Positions 45,411 through 58,519 are shown, counted from the stretch's first letter. The stretch: 64,000 nt of DNA from Liolophura sinensis (GCF_032854445.1 NC_088302.1:39930191-39994190), one strand, 5' to 3'. Made by a program: numbers and translations. The notes: a model not told the origin generated them from the letters alone.

Positions 45411-45412
<2 letters not shown>

Positions 45413-45484
<72 letters not shown>
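45413..45484. repeat. (TA)n microsatellite, 36 repeats
   Basis: 72 bp of uninterrupted TA, flanked by inverted words: AAATTTGCT on the left (45405-45413) and AGCAAATTT on the right (45487-45495). A tyrosine/isoleucine open frame across it is an artefact. Confidence 0.97.
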
Positions 45485-45488
<4 letters not shown>

Positions 45489-45491
45489 CAA

Positions 45492-45494
<3 letters not shown>

Positions 45495-45528
<34 letters not shown>
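45495..45528. repeat. Second (TA)n tract
   Basis: About 33 bp of TA following the right flank AAAAGCAAATT of the first tract, then degenerating into TTATATTATTTTAT. Confidence 0.95.
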
Positions 45529-45532
<4 letters not shown>

Positions 45533-46430
45533 TATTTTATATTGAATATGACGAGGTAAGCCAATGGTGTAATAATTAGACGAATTCATCAAAAGTAAAA
45601 GAGAAAAACAAACCGCTTAATTGCTCAACTATCTTTCTTTCAAAATGATATTGCAATTATCCAATTAGAAACGAATGTGCTCAAAGTAAGATGGTATCTT
45701 TCATTTTGCTTTCCAGTAGCTTCCGTCCCCGCTTTGCATCTGTTCTGGTGACTGGTTCGGCTGTACCATGATCGCAGAGGGGGATGAATAATTGATAAAT
45801 AATCTTCAGAATCCCCAACAAATCCCACGGAAATACACGACGGGAGCATAAGTACGACCGTCTAATTGCTGCCGATGCATTGATGTGCAGTAAAATATAA
45901 ACTTGAACACTAGCACCATACTGGCTTGTTGGAATAACCCTTTCTTTCATGCTCATTGTGGATCAGATGATGGTCCTCTTTTGTCAGGTGGAACATACTT
46001 AAATAGCTTTTGCAAATTAATCTAAATAATTTGACATATATCAGGGGAGATTCAAATGATTATGATTACAAGTAATATAACCAGTTATGATGAAACAAAA
46101 TTTTGTTCACAGTTTTTATTTGTGTTCGGTGTGTATATTGTAGAAATTTTCATACAAAAGTACAAAACCCTTGTCTGGTTAACGCGATGTTCCACAGTCA
46201 ATGAGATATTTCTGAAAACTTTCCTATCCATTTATAAATGCTGACATGTGAGTCAGACCCCGCACTATAAAGTAAAGATTAATCTTTCTGTTTGCAGAGT
46301 TATTGTGGAGTGCCACCTGTAACTCATATTATGGTCAACTCACAGGTAAAACAGGTGTCTTACAGGTACAGAACGTCAAATGTAAACTCAGGCTTATTCC
46401 GATATTGATCAAAATATCAACCATCCCTTG

Positions 46431-46500
46431 TGCTCTGGCCAGTCTCTGATCGGCCCTCCATAATGTTGGCCATCATCAGATAAGTAAAATATTTTTCGAG
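46431..46500 (+). mobile_element. SINE family 1, degraded 3' fragment
   Basis: CTCTGGCCAGTCTCTGATCG GCCCTCCATAATGTTGGCCA TCATCAGATAAGTAAAATAT TTTTCGAG keeps the CCATAATG..GGCC..TCGTAT..GTGAAATATT order with many changes; an old copy. Confidence 0.6.
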
Positions 46501-46802
46501 CACAAACTGATAGGCTTGTATATGTTTTAAAAAATGGCTATTTGACCACTATAGTAGACATGTTTTCATTAGAAAAAAAAACCCAGTGTTTTGGAGAAAC
46601 CGTTTCAAATAATTTACTGAAAACGTCAATGTTGTAAAAAGGAAGCCAGCCTGTTTTAATAAAAACGTATGCGTGTATAGTCCCACCATATACAGGTAAA
46701 TCGTTTATGGATAAGATATCTACGTTGACATGAAATCAGCAAGGCGTTTGTACATTAATGCGTATGTTTTTATAAATACATGCCATGCATCGATAATTTC
46801 CA

Positions 46803-46845
46803 GTGTATGGTGTAAAACACCAATCAAATTAATAAATAAAGAAAC
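46803..46845 (+). mobile_element. SINE family 1, tail remnant
   Basis: TGTATGGTGTAAAACACCAA TCAAATTAATAAATAAAG is the terminal part of the family with its (AAAT)n tail. Confidence 0.7.
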
Positions 46846-47089
46846 AACGAAAGAAAGAAAGAAGAGAACGACAATACTAGACGTGTTTAATCTAAAAACA
46901 TTATGTGGAGCTAAGTTTGAAGGAAAGAGATTTCCTGAAATAAGGTTTGTGTTGACATGGACCTTTGTGTTTACAACGGAGAGTCGTTTGTGGGGATTGT
47001 CTAAAAGTAACAGTCCAAAACCCTGGTGTATATATAAAACGAATAAGGTGGACCAGACTTAATTGCTTGGTTGAGAATTTGCACACGGA

Positions 47090-48719
47090 ACAAAAGGTAC
47101 AAGTCTGTTAATATTTTATCGACGAAATGTCATGTTGCCCTGTAGTCATCTGGTTGAGGCAATTTAATAAGAGATGATATGAGACATCAAAGAAATTCAA
47201 TGGTAAATATTACCAAATCCAGTTTCTGCCCTGCGGGAGAAGATGACCCAATTACTGACAGATAATAAGAAATAACCTTGTAGAGGACACGTTCCTAACA
47301 ACATAGTGCAAAACATTTTTATCTGGAAACTATAAAAACTATTAAAAAACATGCACTTTTACGCTCAGTTTACTACTCCACTAATTGACGTCTACAAAAA
47401 AATAATCGGTTGTAAGAAATAAGAAAGACTATCTTCTTGAAAAACCTGAGTCTTGCCTCGAAGTTACTTTTGCAAAGAAACTAGTTGCATTTACACACAT
47501 TTCACATTATATTGTTGTACAGGTAGCTGTTCTCACACTGAGCAAAATAAGAATACAAATGTAAGGCGGTTTCACCATCCTGTGGAACACCACTTTGGTT
47601 GTATGTAAGGAAAGATTAATAGTGAATTTGACTTTCAAACTAAACCAAATCTGTATTAAGTAATTTATTATTTGAAGTTTATAAACATAATGAAATGCTT
47701 TTAAAAAGCTACTATGTATCTCTACAATATTCGATTAGGCTAAATTCATAAGTTTATTATGCTCTCGTGCTGCATTTGCATTTGTCTTTGACATCGATGA
47801 TAGCTTTATTTCAAAATCTGTAAATGAATTGGAAATACAGCAGGAAGAAACGTGCAACGGAATACAACCTTAAAGAGGCTGGCGTTTTGCCCTGGTAGCT
47901 TATCTTGTTACACGCAAAGTTGGGTAAAGCCGTCGTTTAAAGCACCACACGGCGTCGTTTTGTAACAGACTGTGATAAATCTAGCTGAAGGGCTCTGAAA
48001 ACAACTGTCCTTGTGTCAGACAACTTTGACAAGTGGCGGTTTACTTGGGATATAAAAGTCACAAGTGTCTTATAGTTTTGTTTTGTCTAGGGTTAATCGC
48101 GTGATCATCTTGTCTCCAACTTAAATCTTCGTGTTGAACCTTGATGTGTAAACCTGGGCACGCACTTTGGAAGATTTCAGCCCTCTCTTCGACCCACGGG
48201 TTAATCCTATCATATGGCTGAAAAACATTCATATTTACAAAAAATATACTCTATCCAACTGTAGTTCATGCATTCTTATATATGGCTAGTGAGTTAACAG
48301 CCGTTGAGCCTTTGCTGCTGAATGTGGAGCGGCTCATTGTGGTTTAGGTTTTAATTGATCCTCTCAAACACGATCCGCTGGGCAAGTTTGCCAGTGACTT
48401 GCCAAAGGCCGGTGGTTTACTCGGGGCATTGCGGTTTTCTACATCCGCAAAACTGACCCAATCCTGTAAAGTAAAAATTCTTCTACGTGTCATTAATCAA
48501 CAATAAAAGTTCCCGAACGAATGTTGAAAACAGAAATGGTGAGTAAATCTAGATGTTAGAGCAAAAATTTACAAGAAATTTAAGTAAAAACATATATCTG
48601 TATCAGTCACTATTAAGACATTTCCCTCCTTGAATATGAATACACCGTTATAACTGGAGGTTTACATCTGACAAGAGCAAAAATCTACATCCTTTAAAAT
48701 CCACAAACTTACATCCTAC
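47090..48719. other. Non-coding stretch, nothing recognised
   Basis: No open frame above 60 codons, no tandem repeats and no recognised element. A 110-codon open frame just upstream (46730-47062, plus) overlaps the SINE tail at 46803 and is not supported. Confidence 0.45.
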
Positions 48720-48720
48720 A

Positions 48721-48836
48721 GGGGCCTCCGTGGCTCAGTTGGTTAGCGCGCTAGCGCACCGTAATGACCCAGAAGCCTCTCACCAATGCTGTCGCTGTGA
48801 GTTCAAGTCCAGCTCATGCTGGCTTCCTCTCCTCCC
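48721..48836 (+). mobile_element. SINE family 1, tRNA-like head only
   Basis: GGGGCCTCCGTGGCTCAGTT GGTTAGCGCGC (A box), ACCCAGAAGCCTCTCACCAA, TGTGAGTTCAAGTCCAGCTC (B box), ATGCTGGCTTCCTCTCC. It ends just before the core, with no tail. An element cut at its 3' end cannot arise by normal 5' truncation, so it points to a later deletion or to a break. The head has both pol III boxes. Confidence 0.9.
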
Positions 48837-49689
48837 GTCACGTATTCGCATTCAGCAATAGAAAACAAAAAGCATTTTGTTTGCGTGGTAAACAGCTTTG
48901 GTTACATTCTGTTTGGTGCTCCTTTTGATTCTTAAATATGACGTTCAACAGCAATGAAACGAATTTAAAAAGTGAAACTTTTAAGAGGCTCCAAAACGTC
49001 CACACAACAGCGGTATTCAGAGATAGCTCTCGGATCATGAAAAAACCCCAAAGGACTACGTTACTGTTTTTGTTCTCCATTGTCCATCATTCTATGACAG
49101 CCCCGGAAGAATACAAATTCTTATTTGTTTGGATGGTTACAAAAACCAACATCATTATCAGAAAGATGATTTAATTTCTCGTCCGAAACGCCATCTTTGC
49201 ATGACAGACAAGGGTGTAATATTGCCCTGCGCTGCAAGCTGTGATAGTAATGACACGCTGACGTTCTCACCTCTAACCCATGTATAAATATATAGTCATA
49301 AAGTGTTTTAAATATACGCAAATTCTGTTTTACAGCAATCTCATCAAGACAGCAACGTGTCTTAGTGAGTTCAGACGAAGATGCATTCAGGATTCAGAAA
49401 TTTTCAATAAATTTTATTATTAATGATAAATAACAGAAATTCCATAAATCCATGTTGTTGTTTATTGACGTATTTATCCTCATTTACAAATACATGCATA
49501 TGCAACTTGAATAATAGGGTACAACTGGTCTGTGGACACCTTTCTAAATATACGGATGTGAAGATATACGGATTTTTTAAGATTTTATATTGATATTGAT
49601 CAGTTACAGATATAACTGAATCTCTGAATAACTGAATATTAACGCCACGCGAAATGGTCCTGTAATTATGGGATGAGATCGTTTACAAT

Positions 49690-49780
49690 GAGAAATATCA
49701 TAGCGGAAAATTGCTATTCAGGAGCTGGTGTCCTCAGGAGGAACAATCTTACTAAGATGATGACTGATTGATCTGAACTA
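49690..49780 (+). repeat. Dispersed repeat P, copy 3
   Basis: ATAGCGGAAAATTGCTATTC AGGAGCTGGTGTCCTCAGGA and GATTGATCTGAACTATACTT match 39830-39905. Confidence 0.45.
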
Positions 49781-50510
49781 TACTTAACAAGGTTATGTCA
49801 AAAAGAGAAGCCTCCAATACAAGTTGTAAAATAGCCTAAATCGCGATGTTGGTGGCTCAGTAAGCAAGGATTGCTTATACATTAAAAAAAAGAGAGAAGC
49901 GCTTTATGAAACCAAATTGGTTAAGCCACACTTTCTCCGTTGCGGTAATGGCAAAGAAAACACTGTAATGAAGTATGTATCAGATGAAAGAGCATTGAAA
50001 ACTGTCCGGGAAAATAGCTGGATTTAATTTTTTTAGAATTTGTTTAACCTAGTAGAATGCATTTGAATATTTTTTTATATGGTGGACATCTGTTACTACA
50101 ATGAGACCAGTGATGTCACATCAGGCTTATGCTTCTTAACACACACTGGCCTGCAACATTTCATCATTCAAAATGCATATACATATAGATCTAAGAATGC
50201 ATTCCCTGATTTGACCTTGAAACGAATTTCAGGCAAAAAGTATAGATGTGACGTAACTGATACCTTCTGGATCACAACAGCCCACTGTAGAATCGGATCT
50301 TTTAACACAATTTTAACGTTACAACATTCTAAAAAAATAAATCCAACTATTTTCCTGGACAATTTTTAATGGTCTTTCATGTGACATATATTTCACTGCA
50401 CAGTGATCTTTGTCTTTAACAAAGTTTATCAACTCGTGTATAATTTTTTTTGTTCGGAAGACTTCAAAGTGGAAGATGAATTCATATGCGCACATCTGTG
50501 CTTTCCAGGT

Positions 50511-50810
50511 GGCTACGGAATTCCTTGAAGGACAAACCAGCTACACAGCCTGGTTGACGGGCTACAGGGATCTCTGATGTACAAAAGAGGTGCACAGCCT
50601 GGTTGACGGCTTCAGGGTTCTCTGGTGGACAAGACAGCTGCACGACCTCTCTGTCGGCTACATGAGCTACACGAAAAAGGTGAAGGCTACGAAATTCTCT
50701 GATGGACAAAATAGCTATACAGCCTATCTATCAACTAGGGGAAACTCTGAGGGGCAAAAACAGCAACACGGAGTCGCTAATCTTTCTGGTACTCAGGATA
50801 TGCAGATACA
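50511..50810. repeat. Decayed minisatellite, about 50-bp units
   Basis: GGCTACGGAATTCCTTGAAG, GGCTACAGGGATCTCTGATG, GGCTTCAGGGTTCTCTGGTG and GGCTACGAAATTCTCTGATG each lead into GACAAAA.AGCT.CACAGCCTGGTTGAC. There are five to six units with 20-30% differences. Open frames on both strands here (50482-50709 minus, 50590-50859 plus) follow the repeat and are not called. Confidence 0.8.
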
Positions 50811-51469
50811 TTGGCTTTCGGGTTGTCATCTAGTGGTTTGTTACATGTACGTAGATTGAATTATTCATGGTAGGCCTACTAATCTCTCTATGGCCAGGGA
50901 GATATTTACTAAACTATTAGTATTGAAGCGTAACAGTGTTAGTACTGACTTTCGTAAGGCAAAAAATTAGTTAAACATCTTTGTACTGCTGTCATCCTAT
51001 TGCTTATTAAATGTCATAACCACAACAACATTTTGATTAGTTCTGCAATTAAAAACATAACTCATTGTGTGTTTAATACACAACACAATATGAAAAGAAA
51101 CACGCTGTACAACACACTGAACATATGAACGTAAGAGTAATCGCAAAATATGAGCAAGTGCGATTGAATTGTGCGATAATGTCATGCGATGTCCTCGTGA
51201 CCTTTGGATATCGCTTCAACAATACAACGACTTTGCTTACCAATTTCCTTCAAGATTGCGATACGTCATATAACCGTGTTCAAACCGATCAAATTATAAG
51301 ATTTCAGAGTAATACAAATGTAATAACGGTTTTCCAGATAATGAAACTTTATGGCATATAGCAAATGCAGATGTTACGGGTATAAATATTAATGCATTAC
51401 CATATGATTACAATGGCAGTTTGTTTCTTAGAAAAAAAAGATTAAGATCTTTGTGGAATATTTTTCAAG

Positions 51470-51727
51470 CTACAAGCGACAGCACATTTCATTTGTGACG
51501 GCACTGGTTTTTGTCACAAGTTCCTCTGGTACTGTCATGTTCTGTTGTAGAAGAATAAAACGTTTACCGGGATAATCACCACAGACTGAGATAAATGTAG
51601 ATTTGAAAAATTTTTGGCCACCGTCCAAGAAGTCTTTTACATGTACACATCCATAATTACAAGGCCACAGCGGAAGAAGAAACCTTTGGAAGGAAGTGTG
51701 TTGAGTGGTCAAATATGTCGGCAACAT
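51470..51727 (-). other. Unrecognised open frame, weak exon candidate
   Basis: 85 codons. The product has spaced cysteines (WPCNYGCVHVKDF, SVCGDYPGKRF, NEMCCRL at the end) and balanced amino-acid use, which is more protein-like than most frames here. I do not recognise a family. TTCCTTCCAAAG and the pyrimidine-rich TTTCTTCTTCCGCTG just after it could be part of an acceptor site, which would make this a terminal exon. No partner exon was found. Confidence 0.2.
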
Positions 51728-52544
51728 ATCCTCACGTGACGGTCATGGCACGCGAAGGCTGAAAAGAACGTGGTGAAGCGCCCGGATGTAGGAGTTGCGA
51801 GCAGAGCAGCCGTCTGGAGAACATGCCATTCAAAGGCACACGCCTATGAACCTCTGTTGTTCTGAACTTTATCTCGACCATTGCCTCCCGCCATGTTTTG
51901 TGCGCGCGTTATTCGTGAGTAGCTGAGTTCACGAAAGGAATGAAGTAGGAAACTTGATGAGGTATTGTCCCGCTTTGCCGCATTACATGACATATGGTAC
52001 TGTTTCCCATCACGTAAACAATTTTACCGAGTAATTCAAGCTGTGTATAAATGATACTGAATCCTCGATAGCCATGCTCGTTTGAAAGAGATTACTTTTT
52101 TACACGGCAGATTTGGTTCGATCGTTTGAAACCTTTGATCAGCCCATCGATTCTCACAGCGTTGATAGAACGCAAGGACTGATCCACGCCATTCACTTTG
52201 TAATGTGAAAGTGATTTTTTATGCCAGATTTTGTTTTAGTCAAAGTGTGTCAAATTGAGGTTATATTTTGAAAGTGTAAGGGTGTTTTCTGGAGTTTTAT
52301 GGGTTGCCAACTTGATTCATGAGTAAGAACAAGGATGTAATCAATGAAATCCACTTGAAGCATTCTTGAAGCTTAGTTATTTGTCGCAAAATGGAAATGA
52401 AGCAGCACCTGATCCAGTCCGTTCAATGATCTGACCGTCAGAAGACCTTGTGACATTTGGGTTCTCATATACTGTACCAAGACCGGTAATAATAATCATT
52501 TGTAATGGAAAGACTTAATCGTATTAAACACAGTCTAAGCTCTT
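51728..52544. other. Non-coding stretch, nothing recognised
   Basis: No repeats or RNA genes seen. 51740-51920 is GC-richer than its surroundings (GGCACGCGAAGG, GGAGTTGCGAGCAGAGCAGC, GTGCGCGCGTTATTCG), without a recognisable gene. Confidence 0.4.
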
Positions 52545-52843
52545 GACTATTTATTTATTTATTTATTTATTTATTTATTTGATATGATGTCTTAGGCCTC
52601 AGGGACTACTCAAGAATATTTCACCTATAAGACGGCGGCCATCGTTATGGTAGGAGTAATGCGGGTAGAGCCTGGGGGAAACCCACGACCATCCACAGTT
52701 GGCTAACAGACTTTCCAGGCACGGAGAGGAAACCAACATGAGCTGGACTTGAACTCACACAGATCGCATTAGAGGGAGGCTTCTGGGTCATTGCGCCGCG
52801 CTTGTGTGGCAGTCCCTTCTCCCACGGAGGCACCCCGCTGGAA
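52545..52843 (-). mobile_element. SINE family 1 with extended (TTTA)n tail
   Basis: The tail has about nine TTTA repeats. Then comes a diverged GATATGATGTCTTAGGCCTC in place of TTGATTGGTGTTTTACGCCG, then ACTACTCAAGAATATTTCAC, GACGGCGGCCATCGTTATGG, AACCCACGACCATCCACAGT, GAGCTGGACTTGAACTCACA and CTTCTGGGTCATTGCGCCGC. The head end is altered (CAGTCCCTTCTCCCACGGAG). Confidence 0.88.
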
Positions 52844-54565
52844 TATTGTAAAGACTGTTACTTTTGTTCTTGGATCATATGGCTCTACACAATTGTTTGA
52901 GGCTAAAGTGAAGCTCATATCCGCAATATTCAACATCGGAAAAATACATCCTCGCTCGAACAACATGTAGCGTGTTTCCTTTCACAATCGTCATGTAATA
53001 TCATTCCATTTTAGTTTAAAATGCGTCAATCATATTTCTACTGATCGACTCTGCATATTTAAAAACAACGACATTTTTTGTAAGAAATTAAAATGGAATG
53101 TGCATGGTGGTTTTTTTTTGGACTAAGAGGGTTAAATGTCACAAGGGAATACCCCGCTGCTAGTTGGTTTACACAGATCCTGGTTGATGGGGATTAACAC
53201 TTTAAAGCTGGCTAATTTAAAAACGCTTTCTTTGTTTTACATTGAACATAGGAGAGTAAGACAAACAAATGAAAGTTTCTGTCATAAACTCTCTGATCGT
53301 ACAAGGTCAATGACTGATGTGAAGACCCTTTCTATTTTGACAAACAAGTGGAGAAAGACAAAAAGACCTTCAAATGACTGAGCCAAATCCTGTTGGACGC
53401 GATTGGGAGAAGCCTTTTTTTGAAGTAGAAAAGATTGCTTATTTCTCCGCAATGCAATAAACGGAACTTTTGCCATATCCCTCAAGTCACGCGCTTTGAA
53501 CAATTGAAGATTATAGGTGTGACGTCAACACACGTTTGAAGTATTAGAGTTTCTCCTAGGTCAGTAAGTGACTGGTGCTATCCAAGATGACGAAATACCA
53601 CGAAGCCGATTCCACAAAGCCAGTTTCATCAAAAGTCACAATCAGAAGTGTGACTTAAAATCTTATTTTACAACAGTAGGAGTTTGGGTTTGGAAGACTC
53701 CTTGTACTGTTTAGAGCTACACACTTTATATTATACTGACGTTTTCATACTCACTTTTTTACGCTTTGTGCCTCTCCTGTATTAAAACATTTAATTCAGA
53801 TTTTCGTTTTGCGATTGAACCTGTTCCTTGCACCCTATGAAATGAGCGATAGGGCCGTTTTTGAAAATGCTGCATGTTGAATTGTTTTGCGAAGAAGACC
53901 AGAGTTCATGTTTACATCATATTTAAATTTTGAGACATAAGTCAAAAATTCAAACTCAGTTACTAATTTTTTGCACTGATTCTCTCCTGTAGAACAACGT
54001 ACCGACCACAGTTCTTTCATATTCTGAATTTAAATTTAAAGCACGTGGAATTTATGACTTATCTTGAGCTGCTTTATAAATACGATGTCAGGACTTAATC
54101 AGGCTATTCAAACCACTGTGGCTTTTACATAAATACCCTCTGCAAAGTTTGTCAGTCCCTAGGTCAAAGGTAATCCCTGGATTAAATAGATTTCCCGCCC
54201 TTATATTTGGTCAACTGTGTATGACACCGTTCATAGCTTAAGGCCAAACTCATCTCAACCGGACCGTCGGGTCGAGTCCTAAGCGCTCGTGTATGCGAAA
54301 TGAACACGCAACTCAACTGGAATCCGTACCATTTGTACTCAGTCGTCGTAGTTTTTTGACAGCGTCAGACAGTCTTAAATCGAGTGATTTAACGACTTGG
54401 GCCAACTTCACATGACCAGTGGAGTTTGATTAAATCGCGTCTTAAACGGATACAGAAGCGATTCTGATTGGCTGGTGTCAGAGATAGGCAGGTCCAGAGT
54501 ATGTCCTGACTTTTAGGTATGTACATTTATTCAAGCGTGACCAAGACTGGAAGACTTAACCCAGA
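52844..54565. other. Non-coding stretch, nothing recognised
   Basis: Open frames of 61-81 codons on both strands (53136-53503, 53835-54020) are unrecognised. 54240-54470 is GC-richer with several CG dinucleotides but has no clear gene. Confidence 0.4.
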
Positions 54566-54660
54566 AAACCCTATCCTCCTAGTTTCCTCCTACCATAATG
54601 ATGGCCGCAGTCATATATTCCTGAGTACGGCGTAAAACACCAATCACATAAATGAAAAAA
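54566..54660 (+). mobile_element. SINE family 1, 3' fragment
   Basis: TCCTCCTACCATAATGATGG CCGCAGTCATATATTCCTGA GTACGGCGTAAAACACCAAT CACATAAATG. The GTGAAATATT part is deleted between ATAT and TCCTGAG. Confidence 0.85.
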
Positions 54661-55756
54661 TGTGTCAAGATGTTCGACAGAGCTTTATAAGGTAAACAGT
54701 GATGGAGAGAGCACAATAACCCACAATTTCCTGTCAGATATTCTCTGGGCATGCTGATCACTATGATTACTACGCTCTTCCGCATAGTTGCCACCCTTAT
54801 ATGCCATGGAAAAACTGTGCGTGCAATTAGTGACGTCAAAGCTATCACTGCTTTAATGGTTATCTCATAATTATGGAAGTATTTACCCATGTGATCTGTC
54901 CAGTTAAGAAAGAATAATTGTGGAAATTAAGAGTAACATTCCCGGAATAACATTGTTTTACGACATAAAAAGGGCTAAAATATCCCTACATTTTTGTCAA
55001 CTGACATGATGTTTATCGACAGAAATGGCTGTTAGCTCGTTAACGGGCACTTTTGGTCGACCTCGTAATTGCCTAGGTTTAGATAAAGATCAATAGTATA
55101 CTTGTAAAACATGGTATGCTCTACAGAGCATCAATAATGCAGCTGCACTCTTACCTCAAATTTGCCAGGGCTGGGAGGCAAAATTATCAGAAAGGGAAGA
55201 AAAATAGGCGCCTGCTGGTCGCCGTGCCCTTCACACTTACAAATGCTGTTTCCTTGTAGCGATGAATAATACAGGATCATGACTGACGGTCATGTGACGA
55301 TCATGTTATCAGTGACAGCTTCAAAGGGTTACTGATTTGTTTGATTATAAGACAGAAAACTCTTTTCCTGTGAATGCTTGTGTTCACGTGATCAAGTGTG
55401 CAGACCGGATTTTCATGGCACTTACCTTTGCATGTTTACAGAGAGAACGGCTAAAATATCGTTAACAGCACGCTTATCAATGCCCTTGAATAAAATAATT
55501 TAATGATTTAGAAGAAAATCAAGATCCATTATAAATCCACATTAAGATTTAAAATAGAGTTTTGAATGTGTCTCATGGTGAGGTCTTCTTTTTTCGAGAG
55601 TCTTGGTCACGTCCACCATTCACATATTGAAAGATAAACCTGGGGTGATAAAAAGGCGGGCGCTGTGATCGAGAGGTAAAAATTTGTTAATTTGAATGAT
55701 TTGAATTTTTGCCAGCCCAAATGCTCATGTGTTAAGGATATCTAGCCCGTGAAAGG
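54661..55756. other. Non-coding stretch, nothing recognised
   Basis: No gene, repeat array or RNA gene recognised. Confidence 0.45.
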
Positions 55757-55862
55757 CTACAGCAGAGAGGATAAAACCAAAGCAGCTTCGATCGTGTGAT
55801 AGTTGGCAAATCGGTCATACGTAACCTATGAAACATGGCTTCTCTTTAATTTAGCTCCGAGG
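55757..55862 (+). repeat. Dispersed module M, copy 8
   Basis: GGCTACAGCAGAGAGGATAA AACCAAAGCAGCTTCGATCG TGTGATAGTTGGCAAATCGG TCATACGTAACCTATGAAAC ATGGCTTCTC lines up with copies 5 and 7. Confidence 0.68.
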
Positions 55863-58500
55863 TTCATCGTGTCATATTTGTGAGAGACAACGATACAACG
55901 AGAGCCAGTGTATCTAGTAAAAGTCATGACGTCAGGAAATCATATTTTTAAAAAGAAATGACGTGATCATTGCGTTAGGCTGGTTGGTCCAGAAGAAGAC
56001 AGAAACTATAAAGGTAACAAAGTCTGGGTAGATGTGACGTCTACAGTCTTTATAAGACACGCTGTTCTTCCACGAATGAACATAAACAAACCACATTGGA
56101 CATATCTATTTACAAACAGTGAACCTTCCTTGCGCCTTACCCGAGAGATGGAAAGCACTTGGATAAGTAATAACAGATTTCGAGTATGGAGTCCGTGTGG
56201 CCGCTAAGTATATTGCCATACTAATTCAGGTTTTTTTGGTCACAGTAATAGTTTTCCACAGTAATAGAATAACAAAAGTGTGGCATATGATGCCCGTTAC
56301 AACAGCTTACATACATGTATATTTAAATCCCCCCCCCCCTCCAAATCTAAATAGACGCCTAAATACCTATTAAATAGGTATGCATTTAATTCACGAAGAT
56401 AACTTTTAAGGTTCAATAAAAAAGCGTGGCCTTGTGTGTCTTTTTATGTGTACCCAATTCATATTCGGAGGGCAACAATTAAGCTTTGAAAATGAGATTT
56501 AACTGTTTTCAGGTTTCATAAAAGTTAACTTAGACCAGCTACACGTGTGCTTCGAAGCATACTTGTACTTTGCAAAACTGTAGCGTTTAGTGCATTTTTG
56601 GACTGAGTAAACTTTGATAAATAGCATTTGGTATGGAGTATATTGTGTGTTTGATTGGTTAAGTGCATTTACTCAGTTAACTTTATTTTTGTTCACATAT
56701 GGACCGAAAACGAATAAAAAAAATGAGACACTATGGCTTACCTGACCAATATTTCTAGGAAAGACCTTTTCCAAAACACAAAACATTTGAAAGAGATTCA
56801 TATAGTTCAACTGGCATATTGTTAGCTGACATGAAACATTATAAATTGTTGAATTTTGCCATGCTTTCGATATGTACATTTGTACTGAAATATGTCTTCC
56901 CAATGGCTTGACTTTACAAAAAGGGCGTCTAAATACACGAGGAAGATATTTTCCAGGAAAACACTAGTATTAAGCCATAGAAAATTATAAATAAGGTGGT
57001 GTAATAACAAAATAGCTAGGCCTATTTCTTTTTATTTTCTCTAGTTAATATTTAACCAGTGATAACTTGACAGCCAAAACCTAGTTTATAAATTTAGTTA
57101 AAGGTTTTCTAACGTTTGTTAAATTTTATCCTCTGCTGCCATGTATATTATATGTAATTTATATTTAAAAAAAAATGCATCGTGAGAAACTTGACAGAGG
57201 GTGTTAACTTTAAATTTACTTTAAATGTTAAAGAGTCTTTGACAAAAGCGGGGAACATTTCTTCGAAATATATTTTGTCAGACATGGAGACATTGGAAAG
57301 AGTTTTATTATGTTTCCACTGACATCTTGTCATAATCGTGTCACCAACAGCCGTGTTTTGGATTTTTTCTTTTGTATACAAACTTATCTCCTCCCACGGA
57401 TGCTGTAAATATTACAACTGTTGAAAAACATATAAGAATTAAGAGATTTCTTTACAAACTATCAATAATTTAGCTAGACTTCAGCACTCTCTTCACAATT
57501 TACCATTAATTTCCTGTGTTTTTGAGACGATATTGTCCGAAACGCGTGTATGTCAGAAATTATTCGCCAATAACTCATTACTAATAAATCTCTCCCTGTT
57601 CTTATCAATGACACGATATAGAAACACTATAAGGCTGTTTATATCGAATGTCAAAATAAACGCGTGGTTTAAAAGTTTATATAAAAGTGGTTTTGTGGCA
57701 GGCTGATGTGGTGCCTTTCTCTATAGGTGGTTTAACACACGTGGTGAAGCTCTTGGAGATCACTTTCTTACCATCACGCCACGTGTAGTTTACTGGTTGT
57801 TTACTCTAAACATCTGCATAAATGAAATATTCTTGGGCATGGCATTAAACAGTGAGTTTGAGGAAATAAACCACTTTGAAGTTAACAACGATATATTCTT
57901 CAGACTTTTTGATTTTTGATCACGTCTTCTTTTATCTTCTCCACATTTCTATTATGCATTTGTTAACTTGTATTCTTTTCTCCCGATAAGGTGTGGCAGC
58001 AAACTCCCGGCCGTAGGCCTACTAACAAACAATCAGTGATTGCTGAAATATCTAGTTTACTATAGTTTGTGTTTTTAATTATTTAGGTTCATATCCAAAC
58101 CGGATGTTACCGCTAAATGTCGCATATCACATTTTTAGTACACAACAATATTATTAACTATAACGACTTTCGGGATACTATTGTGAAAGCAATCTTACGG
58201 GGCTTTTATGGCGATGATGCACGCTCTAGCGATCCTAATAACCCCTGTGTAGGAATCTATATTAGCGTATAATGTGTAGTTTTCGGCTATTTCGATCGTT
58301 TAAAACAAACATGCGCTGTGCTTTTGCTTTGTTCACTTTTTATCTCTGATGATTATCCAAGTTTTATTATCAGAAAAAACACACAAACATGAATTTAAGT
58401 AATGGTTTATTTCTTGTCTGACGTGTTGTTGCTGTTGTAAATTAGGCCATTCAACGTATGAATTCTCTAAATTGAACAGCCTAGTACGAAACTGATTTAT
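55863..58500. other. Non-coding stretch, nothing recognised
   Basis: AT-rich, with a short poly-C run at 56329-56338. Open frames up to 77 codons (56673-57010 and 57148-57381, minus) are unrecognised. No tandem repeats. Confidence 0.45.
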
Positions 58501-58519
58501 AACGTACAGAAACTGATTA

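Noticed and set aside
45379-45579. Open frame with a long Tyr-Ile run
   Set aside because: Translation of the (TA)n microsatellite.
46730-47062. 110-codon open frame
   Set aside because: It overlaps a SINE tail remnant and has low-complexity, Lys/Thr-rich content; no domain.
48721-48795. tRNA gene
   Set aside because: It is the head of SINE family 1, without a proper anticodon arm or acceptor stem.
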